37,016 nucleotides of DNA, taken from the NCBI GenBank assembly GCA_903868035.1, contig CAIPTQ010000183.1, positions 1-37,016 of the forward strand, written 5' to 3'. Shown piece after piece: positions 1-7,121 of the stretch (positions are counted from its first letter, which is position 1; each line of letters starts with the position of its first letter). This stretch comes from an uncultured Phycisphaerales bacterium. GTDB lineage: Bacteria > Planctomycetota > Phycisphaerae > WQYP01. The notes under the pieces were generated by a model that saw nothing but the letters and a program-made list of their open reading frames with translations, had not been told where the DNA came from and ran no database searches. The translations under genes were made by a program, and so were the position numbers.

Positions 1-55
1 CAATCTTGATGACGGTTCTATTCACGGCCCGCAAGAACGCCCACAGCGTCTTGGG

Positions 56-385
56 TTACATGAGCCGCCAGCTTCGTTCACCGCAGATTCTCAGCCCGCC
101 TTTGCCCCAGCCCAGCGGGTAGGACGCTAAACAATTACGGCCGACAATAATATTGACGAACGGGATGAACAGGAGAATAATCCACCAGAGTGGCTTGTCG
201 ACAATCTTGAGCATCACCACGGTATTGTAGATGGGAACGATAGCGGCCCAGCCAGGCTCCCCAGCTTTGACGAACGTCGCCCAGATGCCGGCCACCATGA
301 GCACCACGATGGCCAAGTAGATCAGGGCGAAAAAACAGCCACCAGCAAAGGCACCATCTGATCCTGCAGCTAAAACAAAATGCAT
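56..385 (-). pseudogene. Truncated DUF5684-like small membrane protein
   Basis: A 109-residue protein with two hydrophobic segments (about residues 18-38 and 66-83). Between them is a loop around the motif KAGEPGWAAIVPIYNT, which is typical of the DUF5684 family of small multi-membrane proteins of unknown role. In that family the sequence after FVNIIV continues with a further soluble loop and a third hydrophobic segment. Here it switches at once to an unrelated-looking polar tail rich in Arg, Gly and Trp and stops. I therefore read it as an internal deletion or frameshift that removed the C-terminal third. The start is well supported: a GGGAGGT Shine-Dalgarno lies just upstream of the ATG, and a good sigma-70 promoter lies about 80 bases further up. 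The 5' end and promoter are intact while the 3' end is not. It could still make a short membrane peptide. Confidence 0.6.
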
Positions 386-432
386 GAGACCTCCCAGAAA
401 AGATGACCAGACTTAAAGACATGACGACATCG

Positions 433-450
433 TTTGTGGCACACCACAAA
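433..450 (-). promoter_or_regulatory. Perfect 18-nt inverted repeat just downstream of the promoter
   Basis: TTTGTGG, a four-base CACA loop, then CCACAAA form a perfect 7-bp dyad. It falls roughly at +7 to +24 of a transcript starting from the 464-492 promoter. It could be a repressor operator or a 5'-end mRNA hairpin protecting the leader. The symmetry is seen directly; the role is inferred. Confidence 0.45.
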
Positions 451-463
451 GCTGATTTCGCAG

Positions 464-492
464 ACTTTAGTTCGTGGATTATTCGTTGTCAA
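464..492 (-). promoter_or_regulatory. Sigma-70 promoter of the DUF5684-like gene
   Basis: On the minus strand TTGACA (487-492) is followed after exactly 17 bases by TAAAGT (464-469). The -35 box is a perfect consensus and the -10 matches 4 of 6. The expected start near 457 gives a leader of about 70 bases before the ATG at 385. The -35 begins only 13 bases past the end of the ABC-transporter remnant. Confidence 0.6.
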
Positions 493-505
493 ATACGAAG
501 GGGAA

Positions 506-703
506 TCAGGCGACGCCGGCCATGAGGCGGAGGGCTTTTTCCTGGGTAACGTCGGCGCGGGGCATTTCGCCGACGAGGCGGCCTTCGCGCATGATGAGGA
601 TGCGGCTGGTGACGCCGATGACTTCGGGGAGTTCGGAGGAGATGAGCATGATGGCGACGCCCTGGCTGGCGAGATCATCGAGGAGATAAACTGATAGGAA
701 ATT
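506..703 (-). pseudogene. C-terminal remnant of a sugar ABC-transporter ATPase (RbsA/MglA/XylG type)
   Basis: Reading the minus strand from about 691 down to the TGA at 506-508 gives roughly 60 residues. They contain GVAIMLISSELPEVIG, then SRILIMREGRLVGEM, then TQEKALRLMAGVA and the stop. This is the characteristic end of the second nucleotide-binding domain of sugar-importing ABC ATPases (the ISSELPEV motif after the second Walker B, then the MR-G switch-region strand). The frame is open only to an in-frame TAG at 704-706, and no start codon or nucleotide-binding core precedes it. More than 400 residues are missing. The remaining gene-free sequence in 386-782 (704-782) shows nothing I recognise. 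The conservation of the fragment suggests a fairly recent deletion, possibly the same event that damaged the neighbouring membrane-protein gene. Confidence 0.75.
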
Positions 704-782
704 CTATTTTAGTGAATGTTGGCGCGGCAAAGTGGGGGCGGGGGGGGTGGAGTGCGGCAAGTGGTGGCGGGGGCGGGGTAGT

Positions 783-1445
783 TTATCTGTGCCGGGCGTG
801 CTGCGGGGTTGAGGCGGGGGTGCGGGTGGCGTGCAGGGCGGCGACGGTCTGGGGGTTGGTGGCGATTTTGGGGGCGCTGGACTGGGCGTGGACGGCACGT
901 TTGACGCGGGGTTCGGCGCCGTCGGTGCCGGGGTAGGTGTAGAGGACGAAGTGGGACGTGCCGATGCGGGCGATGAGTTGCTGCCATTCCTTGGCGCCGG
1001 ACTCGCTGGAGGACGTGCCGAGGATGGCGACAACCTCGATGGTGGCGGAGGTTTCGTTGTGGAGGTGGACGACTTCGAGGAGGGCCTCGCGGCCGCGGGC
1101 GCGTTCGATGATGGGGGTGCGATGGTGGCGGAGGCAGGCGCGGACGAGTTCATCGAGGGAGGAAATCAGGCGGGTGTCGTCCTTGTGGGGATTGCCCAGC
1201 GCGCGGTGCATGGCATGCTCGGGGAGGATGGGGACGGCATCCAGGGCCTTGGTGAGCTGGCTGCGGAATTGCTCGGCCCAGTAGAAAAAGGAAGAGCCCA
1301 TGGTGTGGGCATCGCGGGCCTCGCATTCGCGCCGGCAGGTGGGGCAGGCGGCGCGGGCGGGCTTGAGGCCGAGGCGCGCCCAGAAGGAGGGCTGAATTTT
1401 GATGACGTTGGCACAAAATGGACAGCGCGGAGCGACGTCGGTCAT
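783..1445 (-). CDS. Hypothetical protein with N-terminal zinc ribbon
   Basis: A protein of 220 residues with no export signal. Residues 8-37 carry two CxxC knuckles (CPFC and CPTC, followed by RREC), so a structural zinc site is likely. The middle third (about residues 45-165) is a mixed alpha/beta soluble stretch, with hydrophobic strands such as ALLEVVHLHN and ATIEVVAILG. The last 35 residues are low-complexity, rich in Ala, Thr, Pro and His. I chose the ATG at 1445 because AGGAG sits 8-9 bases upstream; an upstream ATG at 1481 has no such site. It stands alone on this strand. I do not recognise a family beyond the zinc ribbon, and no function can be assigned. Confidence 0.6.
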   Translation of the reverse strand: MTDVAPRCPFCANVIKIQPSFWARLGLKPARAACPTCRRECEARDAHTMGSSFFYWAEQFRSQLTKALDAVPILPEHAMHRALGNPHKDDTRLISSLDELVRACLRHHRTPIIERARGREALLEVVHLHNETSATIEVVAILGTSSSESGAKEWQQLIARIGTSHFVLYTYPGTDGAEPRVKRAVHAQSSAPKIATNPQTVAALHATRTPASTPQHARHR

Positions 1446-1636
1446 GGGACACACTCCTGGGAGAACCGGATTGTCAATCAAACTTCAGCCGTAGAAATGA
1501 AGGCGGCTGGATGCCGCCGGGCCGGCGGCGTGAACTATTATGTATGTTGTAGCTTGGGGGCGGGGCGGATGCAACAGAAAAACGGGCGTAATGCATCGGC
1601 AGACGGGATTGGGCGGCCAAGGCCGCTCCCGCAGGT

Positions 1637-1855
1637 TCAAGCCCCCGTTGGGTTGTTGGTCCGGGAAACGCCGGACCGAGGGGCGACGCGGTTTTTTTCA
1701 AACTGGAGGGCGAGTTTGTGCGCTTCCTCCAACCACTCGATTTTTTGGGTAAAAGTCATTTTCCCCCATTGCTGGAGTTGCTCCCGCCGGCTGCCCTCGA
1801 ATGTGGTCGAGGCCCACATTTCGTCTTCCGATGACCAGGTATTGTCCTTGACCAT
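1637..1855 (-). CDS. Small partner protein of a nucleotidyltransferase
   Basis: A protein of 72 residues whose core (about residues 14-54) is predicted helical, with MTFTQKIEWLEEAHKLAL. That pattern, in which a threonine helix cap is followed by K-x-x-WLEEAH, is familiar from short proteins encoded beside minimal nucleotidyltransferases. The last ~15 residues look unstructured. Its ATG overlaps the stop of the upstream nucleotidyltransferase as TAATG, so translation is almost certainly coupled. By context this is a binding partner or antitoxin-like component. That role is inferred; the sequence has no DNA-binding motif I can name. Confidence 0.6.
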   Translation of the reverse strand: MVKDNTWSSEDEMWASTTFEGSRREQLQQWGKMTFTQKIEWLEEAHKLALQFEKNRVAPRSGVSRTNNPTGA

Positions 1856-2421
1856 TACTTTTCACCTCGGAACATTTTCAATTGGTCAAGATCGGCCAAA
1901 TCCTGGGGGCGACTCGCCAGCAACTTCAATTTTACCAAATCCTCGTAACTGCAAACAGGTACATTCACCACGGTGATGTTATCGGCCGGTTCGTCATCAG
2001 ATTCATAGGTGGCGCTGAGGATCTGAGGAGGTTCCGGTTTCTCCAGCGGTTCGTGATGCACCCGGGCGTACGCCCCTGCAAAACCGATCGGCTCATAGAC
2101 AAACACGTCAATTCCGGTTTCACGGTGCGCATCGCTGAACAGCTTGAGCACCTTCATCTGCTTTTCGGCAATCCACCGCTCACGGTTCCGGGGATCGGCG
2201 AACTGCTCGAAGGTGACGGGTATCTGCGGCTGGTAGCCAAGCCGTCCCAGGGCGCGCAAGGCGGTCAATAAGTTCGCTTCATCCAACTGGATCATCAGGT
2301 CAACGTCCTTGGTCAAACGGGCGTAACCATGGGCGATGACCGCAATGCCCCCAACGACCAGATACCGCGCCCCGGCATCGTTGAGCGACTTGATAATCTC
2401 GAACAAACTGGCCTTCGTCAT
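1855..2421 (-). CDS. Nucleotidyltransferase (AbiEii/DUF6036-like minimal fold)
   Basis: A cytosolic protein of 188 residues with the pol-beta nucleotidyltransferase signature. Gly24-Gly25 (VVGGIAVIAHG) precede Asp39-x-Asp41 (KDVDLMI), and a third acidic residue, Asp105, lies on the strand GIDVFVYE. These three acids would bind two metals for NTP transfer. The C-terminal motif SYEDLVKLKLLASRPQDLADLDQL (in pieces: SYEDLVKLK, then RPQDLADLD) is typical of the toxin-like group related to AbiEii. The gene is the middle of a tight operon: its ATG overlaps the previous stop as ATGA, and its stop overlaps the next start as TAATG. Toxin-antitoxin or stress function is plausible, with the third gene as partner. 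What it modifies cannot be read from sequence. Confidence 0.75.
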   Translation of the reverse strand: MTKASLFEIIKSLNDAGARYLVVGGIAVIAHGYARLTKDVDLMIQLDEANLLTALRALGRLGYQPQIPVTFEQFADPRNRERWIAEKQMKVLKLFSDAHRETGIDVFVYEPIGFAGAYARVHHEPLEKPEPPQILSATYESDDEPADNITVVNVPVCSYEDLVKLKLLASRPQDLADLDQLKMFRGEK

Positions 2422-3080
2422 GCTTGCTCCTTATCCGGCATTACGTGCCCCGACGCCCCGGCGGTTTCCGCATTCTTCGCCGGCTGCACCGGGAAACCAA
2501 TGGGCGTGTTGCCCACGTGGGCCTGCGCGAAGGCGCGGAATTCGTTTTGTTCCGCCGGTGAGGCGAAGGCGCGCTTGGGGAAGAGATGGGCGGATTGCTG
2601 CGTGATCAACAGTACGAATAGATTCTCCGTCTCGGCAAAATGGATGAAATGCGTCCAACTCATGTGCGCGTTTGCAGTCGATTCCTGCAAACTCACGCCT
2701 TCATCCGCGAAGGTTACGGACTTCCTCGCGTCAAGCCACGAATTGTTTTCATAGGATTTTTGGGCGGCTGATTTTGAAAACCGGCCCCGCAGGTTCCATA
2801 GGAAATAACCCCAGACGCATACCAGCACCACGGCATAGGGCAGAATGTCAAAGAAAATATTGCCGGGTGCCGGCGCTGCAGGCGCCGGCACGGGGGCCGG
2901 ATTCTTGTGAAACACCATATAAGTCACGGTTGCCGCAATGAGCAACACCGCCAACCGCGGAATGAGGCGCGACCACCATTTCTTCTTCACCGTCGGCAGC
3001 GCCTTGACGATTTTGGGAAACGCCCGCTGATATTCTTGTAGTTCATCCACCGTCAGCGAACAGTTGATCTCAATATGCAT
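2418..3080 (-). CDS. YcxB-like membrane protein
   Basis: A protein of 220 residues. It has a soluble N-terminus of about 38 residues and two hydrophobic helices (about 41-58 and 76-96), separated by a Pro/Ala-rich loop. A C-terminal domain (about 115-195) has the pattern of YcxB-like modules: a charged strand SVTFADEGVSLQES, then MSWTHFIHFAETENLFVLLI and the tail KRAFASPAEQNEFRAF. Such proteins are membrane-bound with a PH-like cytosolic domain of unknown role. The start has a GAGGA Shine-Dalgarno. It is divergent from radA with only 52 bases between the starts, and it heads the operon with the nucleotidyltransferase. A membrane partner upstream of a nucleotidyltransferase is worth noting, but I would not assign the two to one system from this single case. 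Confidence 0.65.
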   Translation of the reverse strand: MHIEINCSLTVDELQEYQRAFPKIVKALPTVKKKWWSRLIPRLAVLLIAATVTYMVFHKNPAPVPAPAAPAPGNIFFDILPYAVVLVCVWGYFLWNLRGRFSKSAAQKSYENNSWLDARKSVTFADEGVSLQESTANAHMSWTHFIHFAETENLFVLLITQQSAHLFPKRAFASPAEQNEFRAFAQAHVGNTPIGFPVQPAKNAETAGASGHVMPDKEQA

Positions 3081-3120
3081 GCATTCCTCACGGCAAGCTC
3101 ACCTCCGCGATATTCTCTGC

Positions 3121-3135
3121 TACAATCCCCCCATG
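3121..3135 (+). promoter_or_regulatory. Leaderless-type -10 box at radA
   Basis: TACAAT (3121-3126) is followed by six C residues and then the radA ATG at 3133. A -10 box at this distance places the transcription start on or within a base of the ATG, and no Shine-Dalgarno is present. No convincing -35 is seen. The same TACAAT-N6-ATG arrangement occurs at 4812 and 25794. Confidence 0.55.
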
Positions 3136-4689
3136 GCCAAGTCCAAACACAGCACTTTTTTCCTCTGCCGCAACTGCGGCTCCATGCACGCTAAGTGGCT
3201 CGGCAAATGCCCCGACTGCGGCACCTGGGACTCCCTCGACGAAGTCGCCAAAGCCTCCGCCGACCCCCACCGCCCCCGCGCCCTCACCGTCAGCCTCCCC
3301 GCCGAAGGCCCGCTCGCCGACGGCGAAAGGGGGGGGGCCAAGCCCCGCGGCTTTGCCGACCTCGCCGCCGAGTCGGTTCCCATCGCCATCGCCGACGTTC
3401 CCCCGCTCGAAGTCCCCCGCGTCTCCACCCGCATCTCCGAACTCGACCGCGTACTCGGCGGCGGCATCGTCCCCGGCAGCGCCATCCTCCTCGGCGGCGA
3501 ACCCGGCATCGGCAAGTCCACCCTCCTCCTCCAGGCCCTCGCCCACATGGCCGACCGTGGCATCGGCGTCCCGCCGATGTCTCGCGACAACGATAAATCG
3601 TTACCCAGCAGCCAGAATGCCACCAAGGAACATCGGCGGGACGCCGATGCCACCCTGCTCTACGTAACGAGCGAAGAATCCGCCCAGCAAACCCAGCTCC
3701 GCGCCCGCCGCCTCGGCTTCGGCAACTCCCAGCTCAAAGTCCTCGCCGAAACCAACATGGAACGCATCACCGCCTACATCGGCCGGCTGCGCCCGCTCCT
3801 GGCCGTCGTCGATTCCGTCCAGATGATCTACAACCCCTCCAATCCCTCCGCCCCCGGCAGCGTCTCGCAGCTCCGCGACTGCTGCACCGAACTGGTCTAC
3901 CTGGCCAAAGCCACCGGCACCGCCGTCTGCCTCGTCGGCCACGTCACCAAGGAAGGCTTGCTGGCCGGGCCGAAGCTCGTCGAGCATATCGTCGATACGG
4001 TCCTTTATTTTGAGGGCGACACGCATCACGACCACCGCATCGTCCGCGCCGCCAAAAACCGCTTCGGCACCACCCTCGAAATCGGCCTCTTCCGCATGAC
4101 CGGCACCGGCCTGGAATGCATCGAGGACGCCTCCACCCTGCTTCTGGAACCCCACGACGGGCCCAACGACAAAACCGCGGGCAGCGTCATCACCGCCGCC
4201 CTCCAGGGCACCCGCGTCCTCATGGTCGAAGTCCAGGCCCTCACCACCGACGCCATGCTCGGCACCGCCAAGCGCAAAGTCTCCGGTGCCGACGCCTCGC
4301 GCGTGGCCATGATCATCGCCGTCCTCGAAAAACGCGCCGGCCTCCGCCTGGTGGACAAGGACGTCTTCGTCAACGTCGTCGGCGGCATCCGCCTCACCGA
4401 CCCCTCCGCCGACGCCGCCATCGCACTCGCCATCGCCAGCGCCCACATGAACCGCCCCATGCCCCGCCTCTCCCCCGGCGCCGGCGGGGGCACGCTGGTG
4501 CTGGGCGAATTGGGCCTGCTGGGCGAATTCCGCACCGTGTCGCAGATTCAGCAGCGGCTGATCGAAGCCGAACGCCTGGGTTTCACGCGGGCAATAGTCC
4601 CCGCCCGCACCAAAGTGCCGCCGCACGCCACCATGCAGCGGCATTTGTGTCGGAATATCGATCAGGCGATCGCCCTGCTGGAGCGCTGA
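3133..4689 (+). CDS. radA: DNA repair protein RadA
   Basis: A protein of 518 residues, longer than the usual ~455. RadA is a RecA-like ATPase that promotes branch migration of recombination intermediates. The domains are in order: an N-terminal C4 zinc finger (Cys12, Cys15, Cys26, Cys29); the ATPase core with Walker A GGEPGIGKST; the RadA-specific KNRFG motif (in RAAKNRFGTT); and the C-terminal Lon-protease-like domain ending GELGLLGEFR...ERLGFTRAIVP. The start at 3133 is fixed by the zinc finger. Residues ~142-174, between Walker A and the strand LLYVTSEES, are a foreign stretch encoded by a REP pair inserted in frame (see that entry). It falls on a surface loop after the helix following Walker A, so activity may survive. 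A Pro/Arg-rich linker (~38-90) also adds length. Confidence 0.95.
   Translation: MAKSKHSTFFLCRNCGSMHAKWLGKCPDCGTWDSLDEVAKASADPHRPRALTVSLPAEGPLADGERGGAKPRGFADLAAESVPIAIADVPPLEVPRVSTRISELDRVLGGGIVPGSAILLGGEPGIGKSTLLLQALAHMADRGIGVPPMSRDNDKSLPSSQNATKEHRRDADATLLYVTSEESAQQTQLRARRLGFGNSQLKVLAETNMERITAYIGRLRPLLAVVDSVQMIYNPSNPSAPGSVSQLRDCCTELVYLAKATGTAVCLVGHVTKEGLLAGPKLVEHIVDTVLYFEGDTHHDHRIVRAAKNRFGTTLEIGLFRMTGTGLECIEDASTLLLEPHDGPNDKTAGSVITAALQGTRVLMVEVQALTTDAMLGTAKRKVSGADASRVAMIIAVLEKRAGLRLVDKDVFVNVVGGIRLTDPSADAAIALAIASAHMNRPMPRLSPGAGGGTLVLGELGLLGEFRTVSQIQQRLIEAERLGFTRAIVPARTKVPPHATMQRHLCRNIDQAIALLER
3557..3653. repeat. REP pair (REPIN-like) inserted in frame in radA
   Basis: Two 23-base arms, 3557-3579 and 3631-3653, are exact reverse complements of each other. 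Each arm is itself a hairpin: GTGG, then stem CATCGGCG, loop TCC, stem CGCCGATG. The 51-base interior has its own small dyad, AACGAT-aa-ATCGTT at 3589-3602. A tetranucleotide head next to a palindrome, in two inverted copies, is the architecture of REP/REPIN elements that are spread by a RAYT transposase acting in trans. No RAYT gene is in the window. The same 23-base arm recurs exactly at 34459-34481. Confidence 0.8.
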
Positions 4690-4737
4690 GGGGGTGACAC
4701 TTCTATTGAGACCAGGGGGTGACGTTTTCATTGAGAC
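4690..4737 (+). repeat. Two 23-bp direct repeats after radA
   Basis: Copies at 4690-4712 and 4715-4737 both read GGGGGTGAC, a variable five or six bases rich in T and C, then ATTGAGAC. They match at 19 of 23 positions and begin at the base after the radA stop. Closely spaced terminal repeats of this kind occur at the ends of some insertion sequences, for example as transposase binding sites. There is no transposase here, so this may be a solo end or scar. That origin is inferred. Confidence 0.5.
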
Positions 4738-4811
4738 ACAACACATGCATGTCATGCGCAAAATGAACAACTTCCCGGAACCAGGCGTGGCACGCGGGGC
4801 GGGGTGTCACT

Positions 4812-4826
4812 TACAATTGGCGGATG
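4812..4826 (+). promoter_or_regulatory. Leaderless-type -10 box at the PHP gene
   Basis: TACAAT (4812-4817) lies exactly six bases before the ATG at 4824, with no usable Shine-Dalgarno. It is the same arrangement as at radA and at 25794. Confidence 0.5.
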
Positions 4827-5717
4827 CCTTTTGTTGATCTCCATACCCATTCGACCGCCTCCGACGGGACGCTCACGCCGGCGGAGTTGATGCGGGCGGC
4901 GGCGGCGGCGGGTTTGGCGGGCATTGCGCTGACGGATCACGACACGGGCAATGGGCTCAATGAGGCCGCGGCGGAGGCGGGGCGGCTGGGGCTGCGGTTT
5001 GTGCCGGGGGTGGAGATATCGGCGGAATATCCGCATCCGGGGACGCTGCACATCTTGGGGCATTTTGTGGATGCGGAATCGGCGGGTCTGGCGAAGATGT
5101 CGGAGATTCTGCTGGCGGGGCGCAATGCACGGAATCCCAAAATTGTGGCGCGGCTCAATGAACTGGGGTGCAAGGTGACGATGGAGATGGTGGAGGGGAT
5201 AGCACGGGAGCGGGCGCGGTCGGGGCGGCCGGTCGTGATTGGCAGGCCGCACATTGCCGAGGCCATGGTGCGGGCGGGGTGCGTGGCGAGCCTCAAGCAG
5301 GCGTTTGACGTATACCTGGACACCAAGGGGGCGGCGTATTTTCCCAAGGAACGGCTGACCCCCCGGCAGGCGATTGCGTGCATTCATGAGGCGGGGGGGC
5401 TGGCGACGGTGGCCCATCCGGTGCAACTGCGATGCGAAAATCCGGCGCATCTGGCGACGGTGATCAATCATTTGGCGGAGGCGGGGCTGGATGGGATCGA
5501 GGTATGGCACTGCGATCATGATGCCAAGACGAGCGCGTTGATGCTGGAACTTGCCCGGCGCTATCATCTGGCGCCCACGGGGGGGTCGGATTATCACGGT
5601 TCGCCCAAGCCGGACGTGGTGCTTGGGAGGGGGCGGAACAATGTGCGGGTGCCGGTGGAGGTATTGGATCGGCTGGAGGCGGCGTGGCGGCGGCGGGAGC
5701 AGGCGAAGTCCATGTAA
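4824..5717 (+). CDS. PHP-domain phosphoesterase (YciV / RNase AM type)
   Basis: A cytosolic protein of 297 residues. The PHP metal ligands are all visible: His7 and His9 (DLHTHS), Asp14, Asp38-His39 (LTDHDT), Glu64 (GVEIS), His76/His80 (LHILGHF), the His of GRPHIAEAM, the His of VAHPVQL, and the closing Asp/His in GGSDYHG. Order and length fit the YciV group. Members hydrolyse 3',5'-nucleoside bisphosphates and trim short 5' ends of RNA, so a role in nucleotide salvage or RNA maturation is likely. The codons are strongly G-ending, whereas the co-directional radA just upstream is strongly C-ending. The start follows a TACAAT box at leaderless spacing. Confidence 0.85.
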   Translation: MPFVDLHTHSTASDGTLTPAELMRAAAAAGLAGIALTDHDTGNGLNEAAAEAGRLGLRFVPGVEISAEYPHPGTLHILGHFVDAESAGLAKMSEILLAGRNARNPKIVARLNELGCKVTMEMVEGIARERARSGRPVVIGRPHIAEAMVRAGCVASLKQAFDVYLDTKGAAYFPKERLTPRQAIACIHEAGGLATVAHPVQLRCENPAHLATVINHLAEAGLDGIEVWHCDHDAKTSALMLELARRYHLAPTGGSDYHGSPKPDVVLGRGRNNVRVPVEVLDRLEAAWRRREQAKSM

Positions 5718-5771
5718 TACGTAGCGATGCGTACCCATGCGGACCCTGGGATTTCGGGGGTCCGGGTTACA

Positions 5772-5800
5772 TTGCGACTCCCCGGTACGGCGGATAAGAT
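5772..5800 (+). promoter_or_regulatory. Candidate sigma-70 promoter of the PQQ lipoprotein gene
   Basis: TTGCGA (5772-5777) and TAAGAT (5795-5800) are separated by 17 bases. Each matches 4 of 6 consensus positions, and they sit about 110 bases before the ATG at 5909. Confidence 0.35.
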
Positions 5801-5908
5801 GGGCGGCATGGCGAAGGTGGCGGCAGGCCGGTTTATCTTCAGGATGGGCCGCCGGGCGCTTCTTTTGCCTTCACAACTTGCGGTGATTCCCTGCCCAAAG
5901 GAGTCCAC

Positions 5909-7117
5909 ATGCGTCGAGTATTCTCCACCGGCACCGTCCTTCTGGCGTCGGCGGTCCTGGCCGCGGCAGCGTGCCTGGGGCTTAACGGCTGCGCCTTGAT
6001 GGACAACAGGGCGGCCACGGCCCGGCCCGTGGCGACCGATCTGCCGGGGCTCCAGAGCGTGGGCCTGCATCAGGTGTGGCAGCGGCAGGTGGGGCTGGAA
6101 CCCGGAGAGCGGATTCGGAAAGTGTGGCGGGAGGGGCTTTCGGTGTACGTGGCGACGACGGATTCACGCATCGTCCGGATCGACGCCAAAACCGGCATCC
6201 TCAAGTGGAGCAACGGCTTGGGGCGGGAGAATTTCGAAATCTACAAACCCATCGAACTCAAGGACGCCGCGGGATTTCCCTCCGGCGAGGTTCTGGTGAT
6301 GACGCGCGGCGAGGCCTTCATCTTCGACCTGAACCTGGGGGACGAGCTGCGCATGGGCCGGCTGGGCATCAGCGTTTCGGCCGATCCGGTGGTGATCGGC
6401 AACACCTTGTGTGTCGGCGGCGCGGATACGTTTTATGGATTGTACCTCGACAGCCTGGGGAAGAAGATTTACACCGATGGCGGGACCAAAGTCATCGAAT
6501 CGCGGGCCATGAGGCGCTGGGTGGTGCCGGCGCCCGGGGACATGTTCATTTCGGCGCCGCTGGCGCTCGACAAAACCGTGCTGGTGGGCAGCAAGAACGG
6601 GCGCCTGTGGCGGATCAACGCCGAAACGGGCGACTGGGGCTGGAAGGACCGCAAAACGAACGGTCTCATCACCGGGGGTCTGGCCGCGGACTTCAACGCC
6701 GCGTATGTGCCCTGCGAGGATCAACGGGTCTATGCGTTCCGGATGGACACGGGCGCGGAGAAATGGGATACGCAGTTGGAGGACCGGCTGGAGGAAACGC
6801 CGGTGCTGGCGGGGCCGGCGGTCCTGGTGGTGGCGGTGAATCGGACGCTGTTCGCGTTGGATCGCGTCACCGGTCTGGTGAAATGGAAATATAAGAATGT
6901 TTCGCAGGTGGCGACCGTGAACGAAGACACGGTGTGGATCGGCGATATGGGCGGGAACATCCGTTTGCTGGCGCTGGAAACCGGCGAAGAGCAAGCCGCG
7001 GCGTTGACCACGGGCATTGAATATTTCGTGCGCAACAGCCTGGATCAAAATGTGGTGCTGGTGACCCAGGCGGGGCTGGTGGGGATGTATTCGCCCGCTT
7101 CGGTGAATGAAAAATAA
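5909..7117 (+). CDS. PQQ-like beta-propeller lipoprotein
   Basis: A protein of 402 residues with a lipoprotein signal: hydrophobic residues 8-25 and lipobox LNGC with Cys28. The mature part is a run of propeller blades with the PQQ-repeat pattern (VY/LV...A-x-D-x-x-TG-x-x-x-W). Examples are IVRIDAKTGILKWS, LWRINAETGDWGW, VYAFRMDTGAEKWD and LFALDRVTGLVKWK. No residues show that PQQ is actually bound; many such proteins are scaffolds like BamB. It would be anchored in a membrane facing the periplasm. AAGGAG precedes the ATG by about 8 bases. It converges on the kinase gene with only four bases between the stops. Its partner is unknown. Confidence 0.8.
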   Translation: MRRVFSTGTVLLASAVLAAAACLGLNGCALMDNRAATARPVATDLPGLQSVGLHQVWQRQVGLEPGERIRKVWREGLSVYVATTDSRIVRIDAKTGILKWSNGLGRENFEIYKPIELKDAAGFPSGEVLVMTRGEAFIFDLNLGDELRMGRLGISVSADPVVIGNTLCVGGADTFYGLYLDSLGKKIYTDGGTKVIESRAMRRWVVPAPGDMFISAPLALDKTVLVGSKNGRLWRINAETGDWGWKDRKTNGLITGGLAADFNAAYVPCEDQRVYAFRMDTGAEKWDTQLEDRLEETPVLAGPAVLVVAVNRTLFALDRVTGLVKWKYKNVSQVATVNEDTVWIGDMGGNIRLLALETGEEQAAALTTGIEYFVRNSLDQNVVLVTQAGLVGMYSPASVNEK

Positions 7118-7121
7118 CGGA

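Noticed and set aside
434..694. Plus-strand frame over the ABC-transporter remnant
   Set aside because: It is the complement of the conserved minus-strand reading ending at 506 and has the Asp/Gly/Ala composition of a shadow.
1613..1626. Palindrome GCGGCCAAGGCCGC in the gap before the zinc-ribbon gene
   Set aside because: It resembles a dispersed repeat type, but only one copy is present here and it is short in GC-rich DNA.
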